Assembly (NCBI GenBank): GCA_902801375.1
Contig: CADCIB010000010.1
Location: 26,465 to 90,464 of the forward strand
Length of the DNA stretch: 64,000 nucleotides
Origin: an uncultured Prevotellaceae bacterium
GTDB taxonomy: Bacteria > Bacteroidota > Bacteroidia > Bacteroidales > Bacteroidaceae
Direction: 5' to 3'
The position numbers were made by a program, and so were the translations under genes. Positions 1 through 11,000 of this stretch are shown here, one piece after another; the first letter of the stretch is position 1; every line of letters starts with the position of its first letter. Under the pieces are notes generated by a model, which ran no database searches, was not told the DNA's origin, and was given only the letters and a program-made list of their open reading frames with translations.

Positions 1-24
1 GCATTTTTCCAATTGGTACAAAAC

Positions 25-70
25 AAAACAACGGATTGCAGTTGAAAAAGGCGCTGCAGTCCGTTGTTTT
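25..70 (-). terminator. Hairpin downstream of proS
   Basis: Arms at 25-41 and 54-70 are complementary over 16 of 17 positions and enclose a 12-nt loop. Read on the minus strand the hairpin lies about 20 nt after the proS stop and ends in a short T-rich stretch, so it probably terminates proS transcription. The long perfect arms are unusual, but I see no other role. Confidence 0.6.
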
Positions 71-91
71 CTATGCTGTAAATCCTCTTGC

Positions 92-1573
92 TTAATAGCT
101 ACGGGCGATGATGACGCGGCACTTGGCGGGCTTTCCACTGACCATATCGGTGCCGGGTGTCTGCTCCACGCCGAAGGGCACGCAGCGGATGGTGGCTTGC
201 GTCTCTTCCTTGATGCGGGCCTCTGTCTCGGCTGTGCCGTCCCAATGGCAGAGGAAGAAGCCGCCGTCCTTGACGCGTTCCTTGAACTCGTCGTAGTTGT
301 CGCACTCGTAGATGTGACTGTCGCGATAGTCCTTTGCCTTGCGGAAGATGTTCCGCTGGATGTCCTCAAGCAGCTGCTCCACATATTCGGCGATGCCTTC
401 CAGCGGGCGTGTTTCCTTCTCCAGAGTGTCGCGGCGCATCACCTCGATGGTGCCATTCTCCAGGTCGCGGGCACCGATGACGAGTCGCACAGGCACGCCT
501 TTCAGCTCGTAGTCGGCGAACTTGAAGCCCGGACGCTTGTTGTCGGCATTGTCGAATTTCACGGTGATGCCTGCCTTGCGCAGTTTCTCCATGATGGACT
601 GCACTTCGTTATTGACGAGTTCCATCTGCTCTGGCTTGGTGGCAATGGGGATGATGACCACCTGGATGGGGGCGAGGCGCGGAGGAAGCACCAATCCGTT
701 GTCGTCGCTATGCGTCATGATGAGGGCACCGACAAGTCGAGTGGACACGCCCCATGAGGTTGCCCAGACGTATTCGGGCTTGTTCTCCTTATTCAGATAG
801 GTGACGTCGAAGGCTTTGGCGAAGTTCTGTCCTAAGAAATGAGAAGTTCCGCTCTGCAGCGCTTTTCCGTCCTGCATCATGGCTTCGATGGTATAGGTGT
901 CGAGTGCACCGGCGAAACGCTCCGTCTCGCTCTTCACGCCCTGCACCACGGGTACTGCCATCCACTCTTCTGCAAACTTGGCGTAGACTTTCAGCATCTG
1001 CTTGGCTTCGGCCTCTGCCTCTTCCTTGGTGGCGTGGGCGGTGTGTCCTTCCTGCCAGAGAAACTCTGAGGTGCGGAGGAAGGGGCGTGTGCGCATCTCC
1101 CAGCGCATAACGTTGCACCACTGGTTGCACATCAGAGGCAGGTCGCGCCAGGAGTGAATCCAGTTCTTATAGGTGTTCCAAATGATGGTCTCGGAGGTGG
1201 GACGCACGATGAGCTCTTCTTCCAGACGGGCTGCGGGGTCTACCTCAACGCCGCTTTTGTCTTCCTTCGCACGCAGGCGATAGTGGGTGACGACGGCGCA
1301 TTCCTTGGCGAATCCCTCTACGTGCTCTGCCTCGCGCGAGAGGAATGATTTGGGGATGAGTAGGGGGAAATAGGCGTTCTGTGCACCCGTTTCCTTGAAC
1401 ATTTTGTCCAACTGTGCCTGCATTTTCTCCCAGATGGCATAGCCGTAGGGCTTGATCACCATACAGCCACGCACTGCCGACTGCTCAGCGAGGTCGGCTT
1501 TCACAACCAAGTCGTTGTACCACTGACTGTAGTTGTCGGCACGCTTGGTCATCTCTTTCAGTTCTTTTGCCAT
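92..1573 (-). CDS. proS: Prolyl-tRNA synthetase, archaeal/eukaryal (type 3) form
   Basis: Charges tRNA-Pro with proline in the cytoplasm. The 493-residue product has the class II aminoacyl-tRNA synthetase core: RPTSETIIW near residue 125 and the motif 2 region [17 protein letters not shown] near 160-180, followed by an anticodon-binding domain (about 290-390) and a C-terminal zinc-binding-like domain. It lacks the INS editing insertion of the bacterial form and ends in Tyr (RSY), a hallmark of the short archaeal-like ProRS found in Bacteroidetes. A TAnnTTTG promoter lies 43 nt upstream. It is transcribed alone, divergently from the GH76 gene. Confidence 0.96.
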   Translation of the reverse strand: MAKELKEMTKRADNYSQWYNDLVVKADLAEQSAVRGCMVIKPYGYAIWEKMQAQLDKMFKETGAQNAYFPLLIPKSFLSREAEHVEGFAKECAVVTHYRLRAKEDKSGVEVDPAARLEEELIVRPTSETIIWNTYKNWIHSWRDLPLMCNQWCNVMRWEMRTRPFLRTSEFLWQEGHTAHATKEEAEAEAKQMLKVYAKFAEEWMAVPVVQGVKSETERFAGALDTYTIEAMMQDGKALQSGTSHFLGQNFAKAFDVTYLNKENKPEYVWATSWGVSTRLVGALIMTHSDDNGLVLPPRLAPIQVVIIPIATKPEQMELVNNEVQSIMEKLRKAGITVKFDNADNKRPGFKFADYELKGVPVRLVIGARDLENGTIEVMRRDTLEKETRPLEGIAEYVEQLLEDIQRNIFRKAKDYRDSHIYECDNYDEFKERVKDGGFFLCHWDGTAETEARIKEETQATIRCVPFGVEQTPGTDMVSGKPAKCRVIIARSY

Positions 1574-1616
1574 ATTCGTATGAATGTTTTTGATTGTTAC
1601 TTTCCGTTTTGCGGTG

Positions 1617-1647
1617 CAAAGGTACGGTTTTTTTGTGGTTTAAGCAA
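1617..1647 (-). promoter_or_regulatory. proS promoter (Bacteroidetes -33/-7)
   Basis: On the minus strand a TTG box (1645-1647) is followed by exactly 20 nt and the -7 box TACCTTTG (1617-1624). This fits the Bacteroidetes primary sigma factor consensus and faces proS. Confidence 0.7.
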
Positions 1648-1706
1648 GTGTGATGATATAAAAAATAGAGAAATGACATAATTCGTGAAAAGAATGTAAC
1701 CATCGT

Positions 1707-1738
1707 TTTGGCAAAATGATTAAAAGTTTGTATCTTTG
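1707..1738 (+). promoter_or_regulatory. Promoter of the GH76 gene
   Basis: TTTG at 1707-1710, a 20-nt spacer and TATCTTTG at 1731-1738. The -7 box lies downstream of the first possible ATG at 1716, so that ATG cannot be the translation start. The ATG at 1773 is the start. Confidence 0.75.
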
Positions 1739-1772
1739 CAGCGACAAAAACTATAAACTACAGAAAATAGAG

Positions 1773-3092
1773 ATGAAAAAGATGCTGAAAACGATGGTCG
1801 TGTTGTTTGCAATGCTGATGGCGTTGCCGACGATGGCCGATGACCTGGCCAACATTATTGAAAGAGACTTCTCGAGCAGGGCCGATTCGCTGAACGAAGT
1901 GCTGGTGCAACGATTCATGAACTTAAGCAAGGGCACGTTTTGGGCTGTTCCAAAAAACCGTGCAGAATGTGTGGAGGCAACGAAGTTCATCTATTGGCAG
2001 CAGGCGCATGCGATGGATGTGCTGGTGTATGCCTACGAGCGCATCAAGGACAGCGACCCCGAGAAGGCAGCCAAATACAAGAACTACATGGAACTGTGGT
2101 ATGCGAATCATGCCAACAACTGGTATGTGGCTGACTACGACCCTACGGGTTTCTTCAATGAGTTCACCGACGACATGTGCTGGATTTGCCTGACGCTGCT
2201 CCACATAGCCGATGCCTTGGACGACGAGCAATATGCGCTGACAGCAAAAACGGTGTTCGACGATTATGTCGTGCCCAGGGGGTGGACCGACGACGCCGGT
2301 TTTTGTGGGTTGCCCTGGAAATTAGACTTCATGGACCGAAACGCTTGCACCAATGCGCCTGCCTGTGTGGTTGCTTCCAAACTATATTTACGCTTCGGTG
2401 ATGAAACCTACAAGCAGACAGCCATCGACATTTACGACTATATGCACAACGTGATGGTCACCGAACTGAACAACGATGGAAGGGTGGAAGACCCTCCGCT
2501 TACCTACACACAGGGCACGTTCGCTGAGGCATGCCGGCTGCTCTACCATCTCACCGGCGAAAGCCAATACCTCAATACAGCAGTGAAAGTGACATTCTAT
2601 CTCTGTAGCAGTTCACGTTGCGTCGACCACGGCCTCCTTCGCCACGAAGGCACCACCATGGACCAAAGTATTTTCAAGGCTGTAGCCATACCCTATATCG
2701 TCAACATTGTCCTTGAAGAAGACGCCTCGGAAGCTTACCGAAAGCAATTTGTTCGGTTCCTTCAGAAGAATGCTAATGCGTTGTGGGACAACCTACTGAA
2801 AGACCGCTACCCACTGATGTACTGCAACTACTACTGGGGCGAACCCATCGACACCAACGAAGTGCCCTCCCTGGGGGCAATGGTCAGCGGAGCGTCGCTC
2901 ATGGAGAACATGGCGCGGCTCGCCCTTGCACTCAAAAGTGCGGAGGCTACTGACCTTCGCACCCCCGCACTCTCTAACACTCACACCCTCGCCCCTATCT
3001 ATGACCTGCAAGGCAGACGCTTGACCTCTCGCCAAAGTGAGTCAATGAGGGGTATCTGGATTGGTAATGGCAAGAAATACATTGCCCGATAA
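1773..3092 (+). CDS. Secreted GH76 family glycosidase (alpha-1,6-mannanase-like)
   Basis: Probable endo-acting alpha-mannan hydrolase of glycoside hydrolase family 76, 439 residues. A signal peptide (residues 1-22, ending PTMA) precedes an (alpha/alpha)-barrel domain. The paired aspartates D133-D134 in FTDDMCW match the GH76 catalytic Asp-Asp motif, and NACTNAPA (near 188-196) and YTQGTFAEA (near 247-255) are also family features. The C-terminus (IYDLQGRRL, then GKKYIAR) resembles the short tails on secreted Prevotella proteins and may be a sorting signal. It converges on the SusCD/GH85 operon, so a shared role in degrading mannose-rich glycans is likely. The start is set by the promoter at 1707-1738. 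Confidence 0.82.
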   Translation: MKKMLKTMVVLFAMLMALPTMADDLANIIERDFSSRADSLNEVLVQRFMNLSKGTFWAVPKNRAECVEATKFIYWQQAHAMDVLVYAYERIKDSDPEKAAKYKNYMELWYANHANNWYVADYDPTGFFNEFTDDMCWICLTLLHIADALDDEQYALTAKTVFDDYVVPRGWTDDAGFCGLPWKLDFMDRNACTNAPACVVASKLYLRFGDETYKQTAIDIYDYMHNVMVTELNNDGRVEDPPLTYTQGTFAEACRLLYHLTGESQYLNTAVKVTFYLCSSSRCVDHGLLRHEGTTMDQSIFKAVAIPYIVNIVLEEDASEAYRKQFVRFLQKNANALWDNLLKDRYPLMYCNYYWGEPIDTNEVPSLGAMVSGASLMENMARLALALKSAEATDLRTPALSNTHTLAPIYDLQGRRLTSRQSESMRGIWIGNGKKYIAR

Positions 3093-3112
3093 ACTTCTTC
3101 TTATTAGAAAAC

Positions 3113-3142
3113 ATTAGACCTCAAGGGCCCTTGAGGTCTAAT
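3113..3142. terminator. Perfect 30-bp palindrome between convergent genes
   Basis: The 15-bp arms meet with no spacer (centre GGG|CCC) in the 79-bp gap between the GH76 stop and the GH85 stop. The position suggests a bidirectional terminator, but there is no strong T-tract on either side. Confidence 0.55.
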
Positions 3143-3171
3143 CGTATATTCATATAAACTGTGTGCTGAGA

Positions 3172-6100
3172 TTATTTCACCGTGATTTTGCGTGAGCGGA
3201 TGACGTGGTTGTTTTGCATCTTGACGATGAATGTACCGCTACCGAAATCGGTTGTGATCAGGGTGGGATTTTCCAAGAACCTGACGAACTTGCCGTCGAC
3301 GGTGTAGATCCAGGCTTTCTCCACATTGCGGAAACTGACTGTCTGCTGGTCGTCTAAAACCACAATCTCTGTTGGGTCTCCATGCGAAGAGCCACCTCCA
3401 CTCAGATCGTCCGGTTCGTCGGCCACACCTTCGTCTACAGGGCTCACCGTGGGCTGACGTTCAGGATTGTTTCCACTGATTTCCAACCCGAGGTCGATGG
3501 TGAAGCCTTTGGCCGTGAGTCCCACGGGTCCGGGATGGGCTGCCCACGCATCGGTGAAGACAATACGTATTCTCGACTGTCCGCGTACGGCATCCTCGGG
3601 AATCTTCAGTGTGAAGGGCACGAGCGGGCTCTGTGTGTAGCCGTTCTGATGGAGCGGTATCGAGGTGTACTCCGGCGTGTTCTGGATGCTGTTGTTGGTG
3701 TTGGCTGTGCCTTGCTCGATGATAAGCTCATCGGTAGAACCCTCAAAGAATCCGTTGATGTTCCAGTCGGCATACCCCTTCATGATGCACCACTGCAGAC
3801 CATCGGAGGCATCGTACATCTCGTAGTTGAAGTTGATGACGTCGCCCTGCTTCACCTTCAAGATGTTTGTTGTGGTAGCATTCACGTAGTTGTAGTCCTC
3901 AACAGGAACGGGGGCGTCCGACGTGTAGTTCAGGTTCTGCACACTGGCGCCAGTGGTTGTGATCTTCGAGAGATAGCGCGTCTTGACGGCAGTCTGGTAG
4001 CCTTCGGCATCAGGATTGATTTCGCTGATGCCATATTCAAATCCTTCGGCATCGACACCCTGTGGCACATTCGAGCTTCGCCCCACGTTCACCCATTCGA
4101 CGGGAGAGTAAGTCTTGAGGTCGGTTGATACGCTGCGTATGCCGAAATAAGGATCTTCGCCTTCGGACATGGGAACATCACCCACAAACGCTGACCAGCC
4201 TTGTACATGACTGACGACCGACACGCGTCCGTCTTCACCGTTCTTGTAGAGCACCTCGAAGTGGTCGATGTTGCCCTCGTCGTTGTAGACCATCCCGTAA
4301 GGGCTGCTCCCTGTCTTGTCGAGGGTCCAAGTGAGTTTCACACTGAGCTTCGTGGTTGTCTCACGTTTCACTTCCACATATACATTGTCGATGGAGGCGG
4401 GATTGCGTTTCACATCGTCGTTGATTTCCAGTTCTCCCACAAACACCTCCGAGCCTTCCGACACGGAAGCACGAAGTCCGACGAAGTCGATTTGGTCTGA
4501 CGACGAAATGCCATTGAGTGGAATCTCCTTTTCTTCCCATGTCTTATCGGAGGTATTCCCCACAGGATATTCCTTCCAGTCGCCGTTCACTTTCACAATC
4601 AGCGACAGACCAGTGTCGTTGATTCCCTCTTTCTTGGTTTTTACAGCAATCTTCGCGTAGGGGGTGCCTGATGAGCCCGTCAGTTTGGTGCGGAACAAGA
4701 CGATGTCGGCAGTGCCGCTGCCTGTGCCTTTCAGCTTGAGGCAGGAGCCACCTCTGTAGGCATCCTCGATGGTGAACTCAGGACTTACTACGTTGGAAGC
4801 TGTCGTTGTCCCCTCGTCGTAGACCAACCAGCGATAGGTGGGCACGATGTCCTGTGTAGAGAGGTTGTACCAGTTGCCATGGGTCTTCTTGCCCTTGTAG
4901 GTGTAGACCTCGCCTATACCGATGTTGAAATAGGTGTGGAAGGGGTATGTGCCCTGAATGGTTGAGCGCTCAGGGAAGTAGGTGGCCAGTCCACCGAAGT
5001 TGGCAAGGGGTGGTGTGCTGCCATTCCAAGCCCAATCGTTGCCTGTGGCTTTCATTGCGGGAAGATTGGCCGGATTGCGGTTTCCGCCCGAGAAGGCGCG
5101 CTCGAGGAGAGCCTGATAGTTGGACTGAAACTCCTTGGCGTCGTTGCCCACATTGTTGCTCCAGAAGCGGCTGTTGGCATGTTCGCCCCACAGCACGGCA
5201 CCAATATCACGCCCGTTGAGGTTGGTCCACGAACGGTTCATCGTGACAATCCACACGCCGGCATAAAGACCATCGGTTGTTCCCATTGCGTTTATGGCTT
5301 GCGTCTCAGAGCTTCGCATGGCCATACTTGATATGAAGTTGCTCGCCGAATAGTTCAGGAAGGTGTCGGCAGTGCGTCCCTCGCTATTGCCAAACAGGGC
5401 ATTCGAGTTGTAGGCTGTCAACGTCTGGTTGTTGGTATAGAGTCCGATGTGGAAATTGTTGAACCCACGAGCTGCTGCTTCTTTGTAGAGCGCCTTGTGG
5501 AAAGCCACAATGTCGTCGGTGGCATAGGAAGCATCTTCCCAGTTGTAGTTGATGCCGTCAGAACCGAAATACTGCAGGATGGAGATGAGCGGCTTCACGT
5601 ATTTGAAAGTGCCGTCGGCATTCTTCTGTGTCACCAGATGACTGTAGGCAGCGTCGCCTGCCCCCTGTGTCCACGACTCGAAGAACTTCACACCCGACAA
5701 GAGGTCTGTTCCACATTGATGGGCAGCATCGATCCATGCTCCGGGAGCCTGAAACAGTCCGTGATTCCACGAGCCGAAGAGGTGGGTGTAGTTCCAGAGC
5801 GAGTAGGTGTCGTCGCCTGCATTCGTGCCGGGATAGCCACCGATGGCTCTGGCTGTTCCCATCGGAATGTTCAGCCACAGGCGTCGGGTGTTCTTCACAT
5901 CAGGGTAGAGTTGGTTGGCCTGGTCGTCGATGACGGCACGTGGCCGTACATGTGAACGGGCAAACTCAATGTCGAACCTGTTGAAACCTGCCGCCTCGAA
6001 TTCTTCCAGTGTGGGGTATTGGCGACCATCCTGCTGAGCATCGTAGAAGAGGTTCAGCAACACACTGTCGTCGAATGGCGTGAAATCGTACACTTCCCTC

Positions 6101-6192
6101 GATGCAGAGGGGTCGTAGGTTTGTGCCAAGACTGGCTGCACACTGCCCAAAGCGCATGCGGCAAGGACAGCAATCATCGTTGTTCTTCTCAT
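3172..6192 (-). CDS. Secreted GH85 endo-beta-N-acetylglucosaminidase, multidomain
   Basis: Likely cleaves the chitobiose core of N-glycans, releasing oligomannose. The product has 1006 residues from the ATG at 6192. An upstream in-frame extension to 6321 would overlap susD and precede a clear signal peptide (residues 1-24), so it was rejected. The GH85 barrel covers about 90-450. PGAWIDAAHQCG matches the family, and GSDGINYNWED carries the Asn-x-Glu catalytic pair (N217, E219). Beta-rich domains follow: a carbohydrate-binding-like and Ig-like region (about 490-730), a further beta domain with RIRIVFTDAW (about 880-920), and a tail ending RSRKITVK that resembles a type IX secretion tail. It is the third gene of the susC-susD operon. 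Confidence 0.85.
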   Translation of the reverse strand: MRRTTMIAVLAACALGSVQPVLAQTYDPSASREVYDFTPFDDSVLLNLFYDAQQDGRQYPTLEEFEAAGFNRFDIEFARSHVRPRAVIDDQANQLYPDVKNTRRLWLNIPMGTARAIGGYPGTNAGDDTYSLWNYTHLFGSWNHGLFQAPGAWIDAAHQCGTDLLSGVKFFESWTQGAGDAAYSHLVTQKNADGTFKYVKPLISILQYFGSDGINYNWEDASYATDDIVAFHKALYKEAAARGFNNFHIGLYTNNQTLTAYNSNALFGNSEGRTADTFLNYSASNFISSMAMRSSETQAINAMGTTDGLYAGVWIVTMNRSWTNLNGRDIGAVLWGEHANSRFWSNNVGNDAKEFQSNYQALLERAFSGGNRNPANLPAMKATGNDWAWNGSTPPLANFGGLATYFPERSTIQGTYPFHTYFNIGIGEVYTYKGKKTHGNWYNLSTQDIVPTYRWLVYDEGTTTASNVVSPEFTIEDAYRGGSCLKLKGTGSGTADIVLFRTKLTGSSGTPYAKIAVKTKKEGINDTGLSLIVKVNGDWKEYPVGNTSDKTWEEKEIPLNGISSSDQIDFVGLRASVSEGSEVFVGELEINDDVKRNPASIDNVYVEVKRETTTKLSVKLTWTLDKTGSSPYGMVYNDEGNIDHFEVLYKNGEDGRVSVVSHVQGWSAFVGDVPMSEGEDPYFGIRSVSTDLKTYSPVEWVNVGRSSNVPQGVDAEGFEYGISEINPDAEGYQTAVKTRYLSKITTTGASVQNLNYTSDAPVPVEDYNYVNATTTNILKVKQGDVINFNYEMYDASDGLQWCIMKGYADWNINGFFEGSTDELIIEQGTANTNNSIQNTPEYTSIPLHQNGYTQSPLVPFTLKIPEDAVRGQSRIRIVFTDAWAAHPGPVGLTAKGFTIDLGLEISGNNPERQPTVSPVDEGVADEPDDLSGGGSSHGDPTEIVVLDDQQTVSFRNVEKAWIYTVDGKFVRFLENPTLITTDFGSGTFIVKMQNNHVIRSRKITVK

Positions 6193-6235
6193 ATTTATGG
6201 CATTTTTTATGGTTTGATATTCATAGGATAGTTTG

Positions 6236-8041
6236 TCAGAAGTTAGGTGCATCGACATCCCACCAAAGACGCGTCGACTGATAGTCCTCACCGCCAAGCG
6301 CATCCAACCCTGTCGCTTCAATATCGGCTACTGATGCATCATCAGTGTCGGGGAAGGGTGCTCGGCGGATGATGTCGCCAAATTTGAGCGAACCGTCGCC
6401 CTCGTCGGCATTCAAGACGGGAAAGAGTTTCGGATAGCCCGTGCGTCGCAAGTCTGTCCACGCGCCAAAAGAGTAGGGGAAGTGGGCAATGTATTTTTGC
6501 GTAATGATCTTCTCAAGCTTGGTTTCCTGGTTGTCGGCATCATTCCATTTTACACCGATTTTCGTGACACTTGGCTCGTCAGGCACATTGCCTAAAGGGT
6601 CGTGATAGGTGTAGGGGACGGCTTGTTCCAGCGAAAGATAGTCCTCGACCATCATGTCGTATTCTTCGTGATAGTAGATTTCCGAGCGCTCAAAGAGGTA
6701 GGCGTTACGGATGCCGCGCTCGTAGAACTGCTGGGCCGACCCACCCATGCTCCAGCCGCGTAATGCTCCTTCTGCACGCAGGAAGTCGACTTCCGATAGT
6801 TTCATGATGTAGAGCGGTGCCTCGGCCATATAGTCGGGATCGAACACACTGCAGGCCAGCATCGGATTGGTGGCAGCACTCTGTCCCATTCCTGGATGAA
6901 TGCCCTCACGAAGGCCTACGATACGGGTGTCTGCCGGCAGCAGTTCGCCTGTTGTCGCATTCACCATATCGCCGCTGTTTTTCTTGAAGAATGGGTATTC
7001 GCCGCGTGTATAGGGGTGGTTCAGACTCATGAGCAGACTTTCGAACGAGGCACTCAGGCGGGCATCATTCCATGTAATCCAGATCATGTTCAGCGGATGG
7101 CCAAATCCCATCTGCATTCCCATCAGTGCAAACTCCTGATCGGTTTCCTCGATGACACCTGATGCAACAGCTTCTTCTGCCCATTGGCGCGCCAACGCAG
7201 GCTCCACTTTCACGCAATTCATGGCCATGCGGAGCTTCAAGGAGTTGGCCAAGCGAATCCAAGAGTCCATCCCCGAGTGACCCGTGTATTTGTCTTTGCT
7301 GATTTCCAGATTGTCGTTCATCAGCCGTTGCACCTTCTGCTTGTACCAGTCGGGACGAGTGTCGTAGTGACGGAGACAGGCATTCACCAAGTTGATATGT
7401 TCAATAATAGCTTTGTAGATATGCTCCAGCGAGTTGTAGGTGAAGGGCGCATGCTGCTTGTTGATGAGGAATTGGTCGTAGGGGAGCGCCCCGTGAATGT
7501 CGGCAATCTCCTGTGTTGCATAGTCGAACATGAGCAGATAGATGGCCTTGAACTCTGGAATGGAGTCGATGGAGGGGTGGTTGAGTAGCGGCACCATCGC
7601 ATTCTTCACCATCAGGTACATGCTGTTGGGACCTGGATTGAACTCGGCGCTGACATCATACGACGTCTGCAGTGTTCCGTACATGAAGTCGTAGTGCGGC
7701 ACGGTGGTGTACTGCGCATAGTTGTCGGGGCCCAACGAGAACTGCCGTTGATAGGCGTGCTCGCCCGGGAAGTCGCCATTCTTACCGCCACGCAGGGCGT
7801 ACTGTCCGCCCTTGGCCTGCTTCAGATAGGTGTCCAGGCGGATGATGGCGCTATCGAGCCCCACCTCTGAGATGTTCACCTCATAGTTGATCTCATCAGG
7901 ATGACCGTGATAGACTGAGTCCTCGAGGGCCATCTGCCCGAACGACATCGTATCGACAGGGTCGTCGAAGTCGAGGCACGACATCATGCCGAACGTGGCA
8001 ATTCCGGCCATTATGTAGGAAAAAATGCTTTTTCGATTCAT
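6236..8041 (-). CDS. SusD/RagB family surface glycan-binding lipoprotein
   Basis: Outer-membrane lipoprotein that caps the SusC channel and binds the oligosaccharide. It has 601 residues from the ATG at 8041; a start four codons upstream is also open. The signal peptide ends at a lipobox (MMSC, C22), followed by LDFDD, the acidic context of Bacteroidetes surface-exported lipoproteins. Length and helical, Trp/Tyr-rich composition fit SusD-like proteins, and so does its position 18 bp after susC. The ligand is inferred from the neighbouring GH85 and GH76 to be a mannose-rich glycan. Confidence 0.9.
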   Translation of the reverse strand: MNRKSIFSYIMAGIATFGMMSCLDFDDPVDTMSFGQMALEDSVYHGHPDEINYEVNISEVGLDSAIIRLDTYLKQAKGGQYALRGGKNGDFPGEHAYQRQFSLGPDNYAQYTTVPHYDFMYGTLQTSYDVSAEFNPGPNSMYLMVKNAMVPLLNHPSIDSIPEFKAIYLLMFDYATQEIADIHGALPYDQFLINKQHAPFTYNSLEHIYKAIIEHINLVNACLRHYDTRPDWYKQKVQRLMNDNLEISKDKYTGHSGMDSWIRLANSLKLRMAMNCVKVEPALARQWAEEAVASGVIEETDQEFALMGMQMGFGHPLNMIWITWNDARLSASFESLLMSLNHPYTRGEYPFFKKNSGDMVNATTGELLPADTRIVGLREGIHPGMGQSAATNPMLACSVFDPDYMAEAPLYIMKLSEVDFLRAEGALRGWSMGGSAQQFYERGIRNAYLFERSEIYYHEEYDMMVEDYLSLEQAVPYTYHDPLGNVPDEPSVTKIGVKWNDADNQETKLEKIITQKYIAHFPYSFGAWTDLRRTGYPKLFPVLNADEGDGSLKFGDIIRRAPFPDTDDASVADIEATGLDALGGEDYQSTRLWWDVDAPNF

Positions 8042-8059
8042 AGACTGATACATTATTGA

Positions 8060-11000
8060 TTAGAAATTCATTTTCACATTAAATCCAAACGAGCGAGTGG
8101 AAGGCATGTTGAAGAACTCGAAGCCACTCAAACCGTTACCCGTAGAAATGGAGACATCGGGGTCGACAGGCGCTTTCTTGTAGAGGAAGAACAGGTTGCG
8201 CCCGATGAAGGAAACAGAGATGCTCTTGCCTTCGCCCAAGAGATTCCTAAACGTGTAGGCCAAAGAGAGCTCACGCAGACGGAAGTTGGTGGCGTCGTAA
8301 ACATAAAGTGGCGAGTATTGGCTATTGCGGGCGCCCATCACCTGATAGTAGTTTCTCACACCAATGGTGCGTCCGCTGCCGTCGGGAAGATACATAGCAA
8401 CCTCGCCCGACTCTGTGAAGAGACCGTTGGCAATGGCATTGTCACGAGCGTCGGCTGTCCGCTCGGAGAGTCCCATTTCGTCGAGTGTGGCCTCAGTCAG
8501 CGAGATTACTTTTCCACCAATACGTCCGTTGACGAGGAACGAAAGCTGGAACTCTTTGAAGTTCAGCGTATTTGTCCATCCCAACTGGAATTTAGAGTTC
8601 ATGTTTCCGATGTGTTTCGTGTAGCGTTGCTGCTTCATGATGTTGCCGTTTGTCGACATAAAGATGGTTCCATCGTCGTTGCGACGCAGGTCGCGGACGT
8701 ACATATCGCCGAAGGAGTCGCCCTCAAAGTAGCGTACGCGCACACCTGCCACATCTTTGTATATCTGCTTTTTGCGTCCTGCTTCGTCGTAGCCGACGGC
8801 CAGAATCTTGTTGAAGTTGTAGGCAAAGTTCAATGCTGTGCGCCAACGGAGCTCCTTGCCGAAACGGAAGTTATAGCCCAGCGTGCTCTCAAATCCCTGG
8901 TTTCGCACCTTTGCAGAGTTCTCGTAGACGGTGAGTCCCGCTGTATTCACGATAGGCAGATACAGGTCTTTCACCGTCGCGCTATAGTAAGTAAGGTCCA
9001 AACTCAGTCGGCTGTCGAAGAAGAGCATCTCCAAACCAGTCTCGAACGACATCGTCGTTTCAGGCTTGGCAGAGTCGAAGAGCGTGCCACTGGTGGCGGT
9101 GATGGCTCCTGTGCGTGCTTTCTGGATAGCCGAATTGTAGTAGCGGTTGGGAACGGCATTACCCACTTGCGAATAAGAAATGCGGAACTTGGCATAGTCC
9201 CACCAAGCAGGGAGTTTCACCAGTTCGCTGATCAGGGCGTTAGCGCCGAATCCGAAGTACGGGTAGAACTTGTCTTTTCCGTTGTTGAACTGACGGTAAA
9301 CCTTGTAGGCATCCGTGCGGAACGAAGCATCGACGTAAATTTTTTCTTTCCATCCCACCTGCGCCGTAGCCAGCAAGCCACGATCCCAATTAGAGCCTTC
9401 GCTCTCTGAAGTTATGCCGCTGCTGCCATACGAGGTGTTGAACTGGTTGATGAGCGTGCTGATTTGCTGATTCAAGGGGTCCACGTAAGTGGCATTGGCG
9501 ATGTAGGTCTGATAGCTTTCCGTCTTGGTAATATGGCCCACCCAACCGGCTGAAGCACTCACGCTCCAGTTGTCGGACACATCTTTATTATAGGAAAGCA
9601 GGAAATCGAGATACATCTCCGTCGTGGAATTACGCCCTTTGTTGTAGGTTCCGAAGTCGTACATCGAAGCGGGAGCGAAAGTGGAAGCATAGCGTCCGCC
9701 TTCCTCGCGATATTTGTCGTGGTCGAAATTGAAGCGTGCCTGGAAGGTCAGCCCATTGATGATGTCAACCATTCCCTGAAACCCACCGTAAACGCGGTCG
9801 TTATAATGCGTTCCCCAATTCTGCTTGAGCAACCAATAGGGATTGTTCTGACGGGCATCAAGATAAGCATAGTTCATCATCGGACCTTTCAGTTCTGCTA
9901 CATCGTTCTGGCGGATGAAACCGTTATCTGTCTGCACATAGTGTCCCTGCGGGTCGGAAAGCCAATGCCCTTCGGGGATTGAGTAGTTCTCGCGATAGTA
10001 CGCCATATCGATGTTTCGCGGTGCTGTGTAGAGATGATAGATGGGATTTCCCACCGTACCACCACCGATTCGGTTGTTCGTCTTCGTCTGAACATAGTTG
10101 ATGGAGGCATTCAGTGTTATTCTGTCCCAAAGTTTGTAGGTCTGTCGGAAAGCAAAGGTGTTGCGGTTGTAGCGATTGGTTTCCACGAGTCCCAATGCGT
10201 GGCTATTGGCAAACGAGACGTAGGTCTGAATCTTTTCCGTACCTCCTGACACCGCTACCGAATTGTTGGTGGTGATTCCCGTACTGTAGAAGTCGGCCAC
10301 ATCGTCGTTGGATTTATTGCGCAAGTGTATCTCACGCTCGTAGGGAATCTTATCTGTGGCACGCGAAAGAGCTGTCAGCGGAGAGTCGGAAATACGTCCG
10401 CCCCAACCGTTGGCTTCGCCCAAATAACCCTGGGCATCGACGGCAGCGCCGTAGGTGTTCTGGATTTTTGGGAGAAGGAGAGGGGTTTCGAAGGTGACAT
10501 TCCCCGTATAGCTGACGGCCATCTTGCCTGCCTTTCCTTTCTTGGTGGTAATCATGATAACACCATTGGCGGCACGTGAACCGTAAAGGGCTGCAGCATT
10601 GGCACCCTTCAGCACATTCATCGACTCAATGTCGTCGGGGTTGATCATCGACAGCGGGTCGGCTCCCTCTGCCGCGTTGCCTTCGGTCATCGACGTCGCA
10701 TCGTTGATCTGACCGCGCGTCTCGTTCGACATCGGCACACCATCGACCACAATCAGGGGCGATGAGGAACCGATGATGGACTTCGTTCCGCGCAACTGAA
10801 TCTTTGATGCGCCACCAGCGCCGCCGGCACTTGGGGTGATCACGATGCCCGCAATCTTTCCTTCCAAAGAGTTGGCGACATTCACGTCCTGCACTTTCAT
10901 CAGGTCGTCGGACTTCACCTGTTGCGTGGCGTAGGTCAGCGACTTCTCTTTCCGTAGGATACCCATTGCCGTAACCACCACTTCCTGGATACTGACACTC

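Noticed and set aside
6193-6321. N-terminal extension of the GH85 protein
   Set aside because: It overlaps the end of susD and precedes a proper signal peptide at the internal ATG.
8318-9409. 363-codon frame antisense to susC
   Set aside because: Shadow frame within a clear SusC-family gene.
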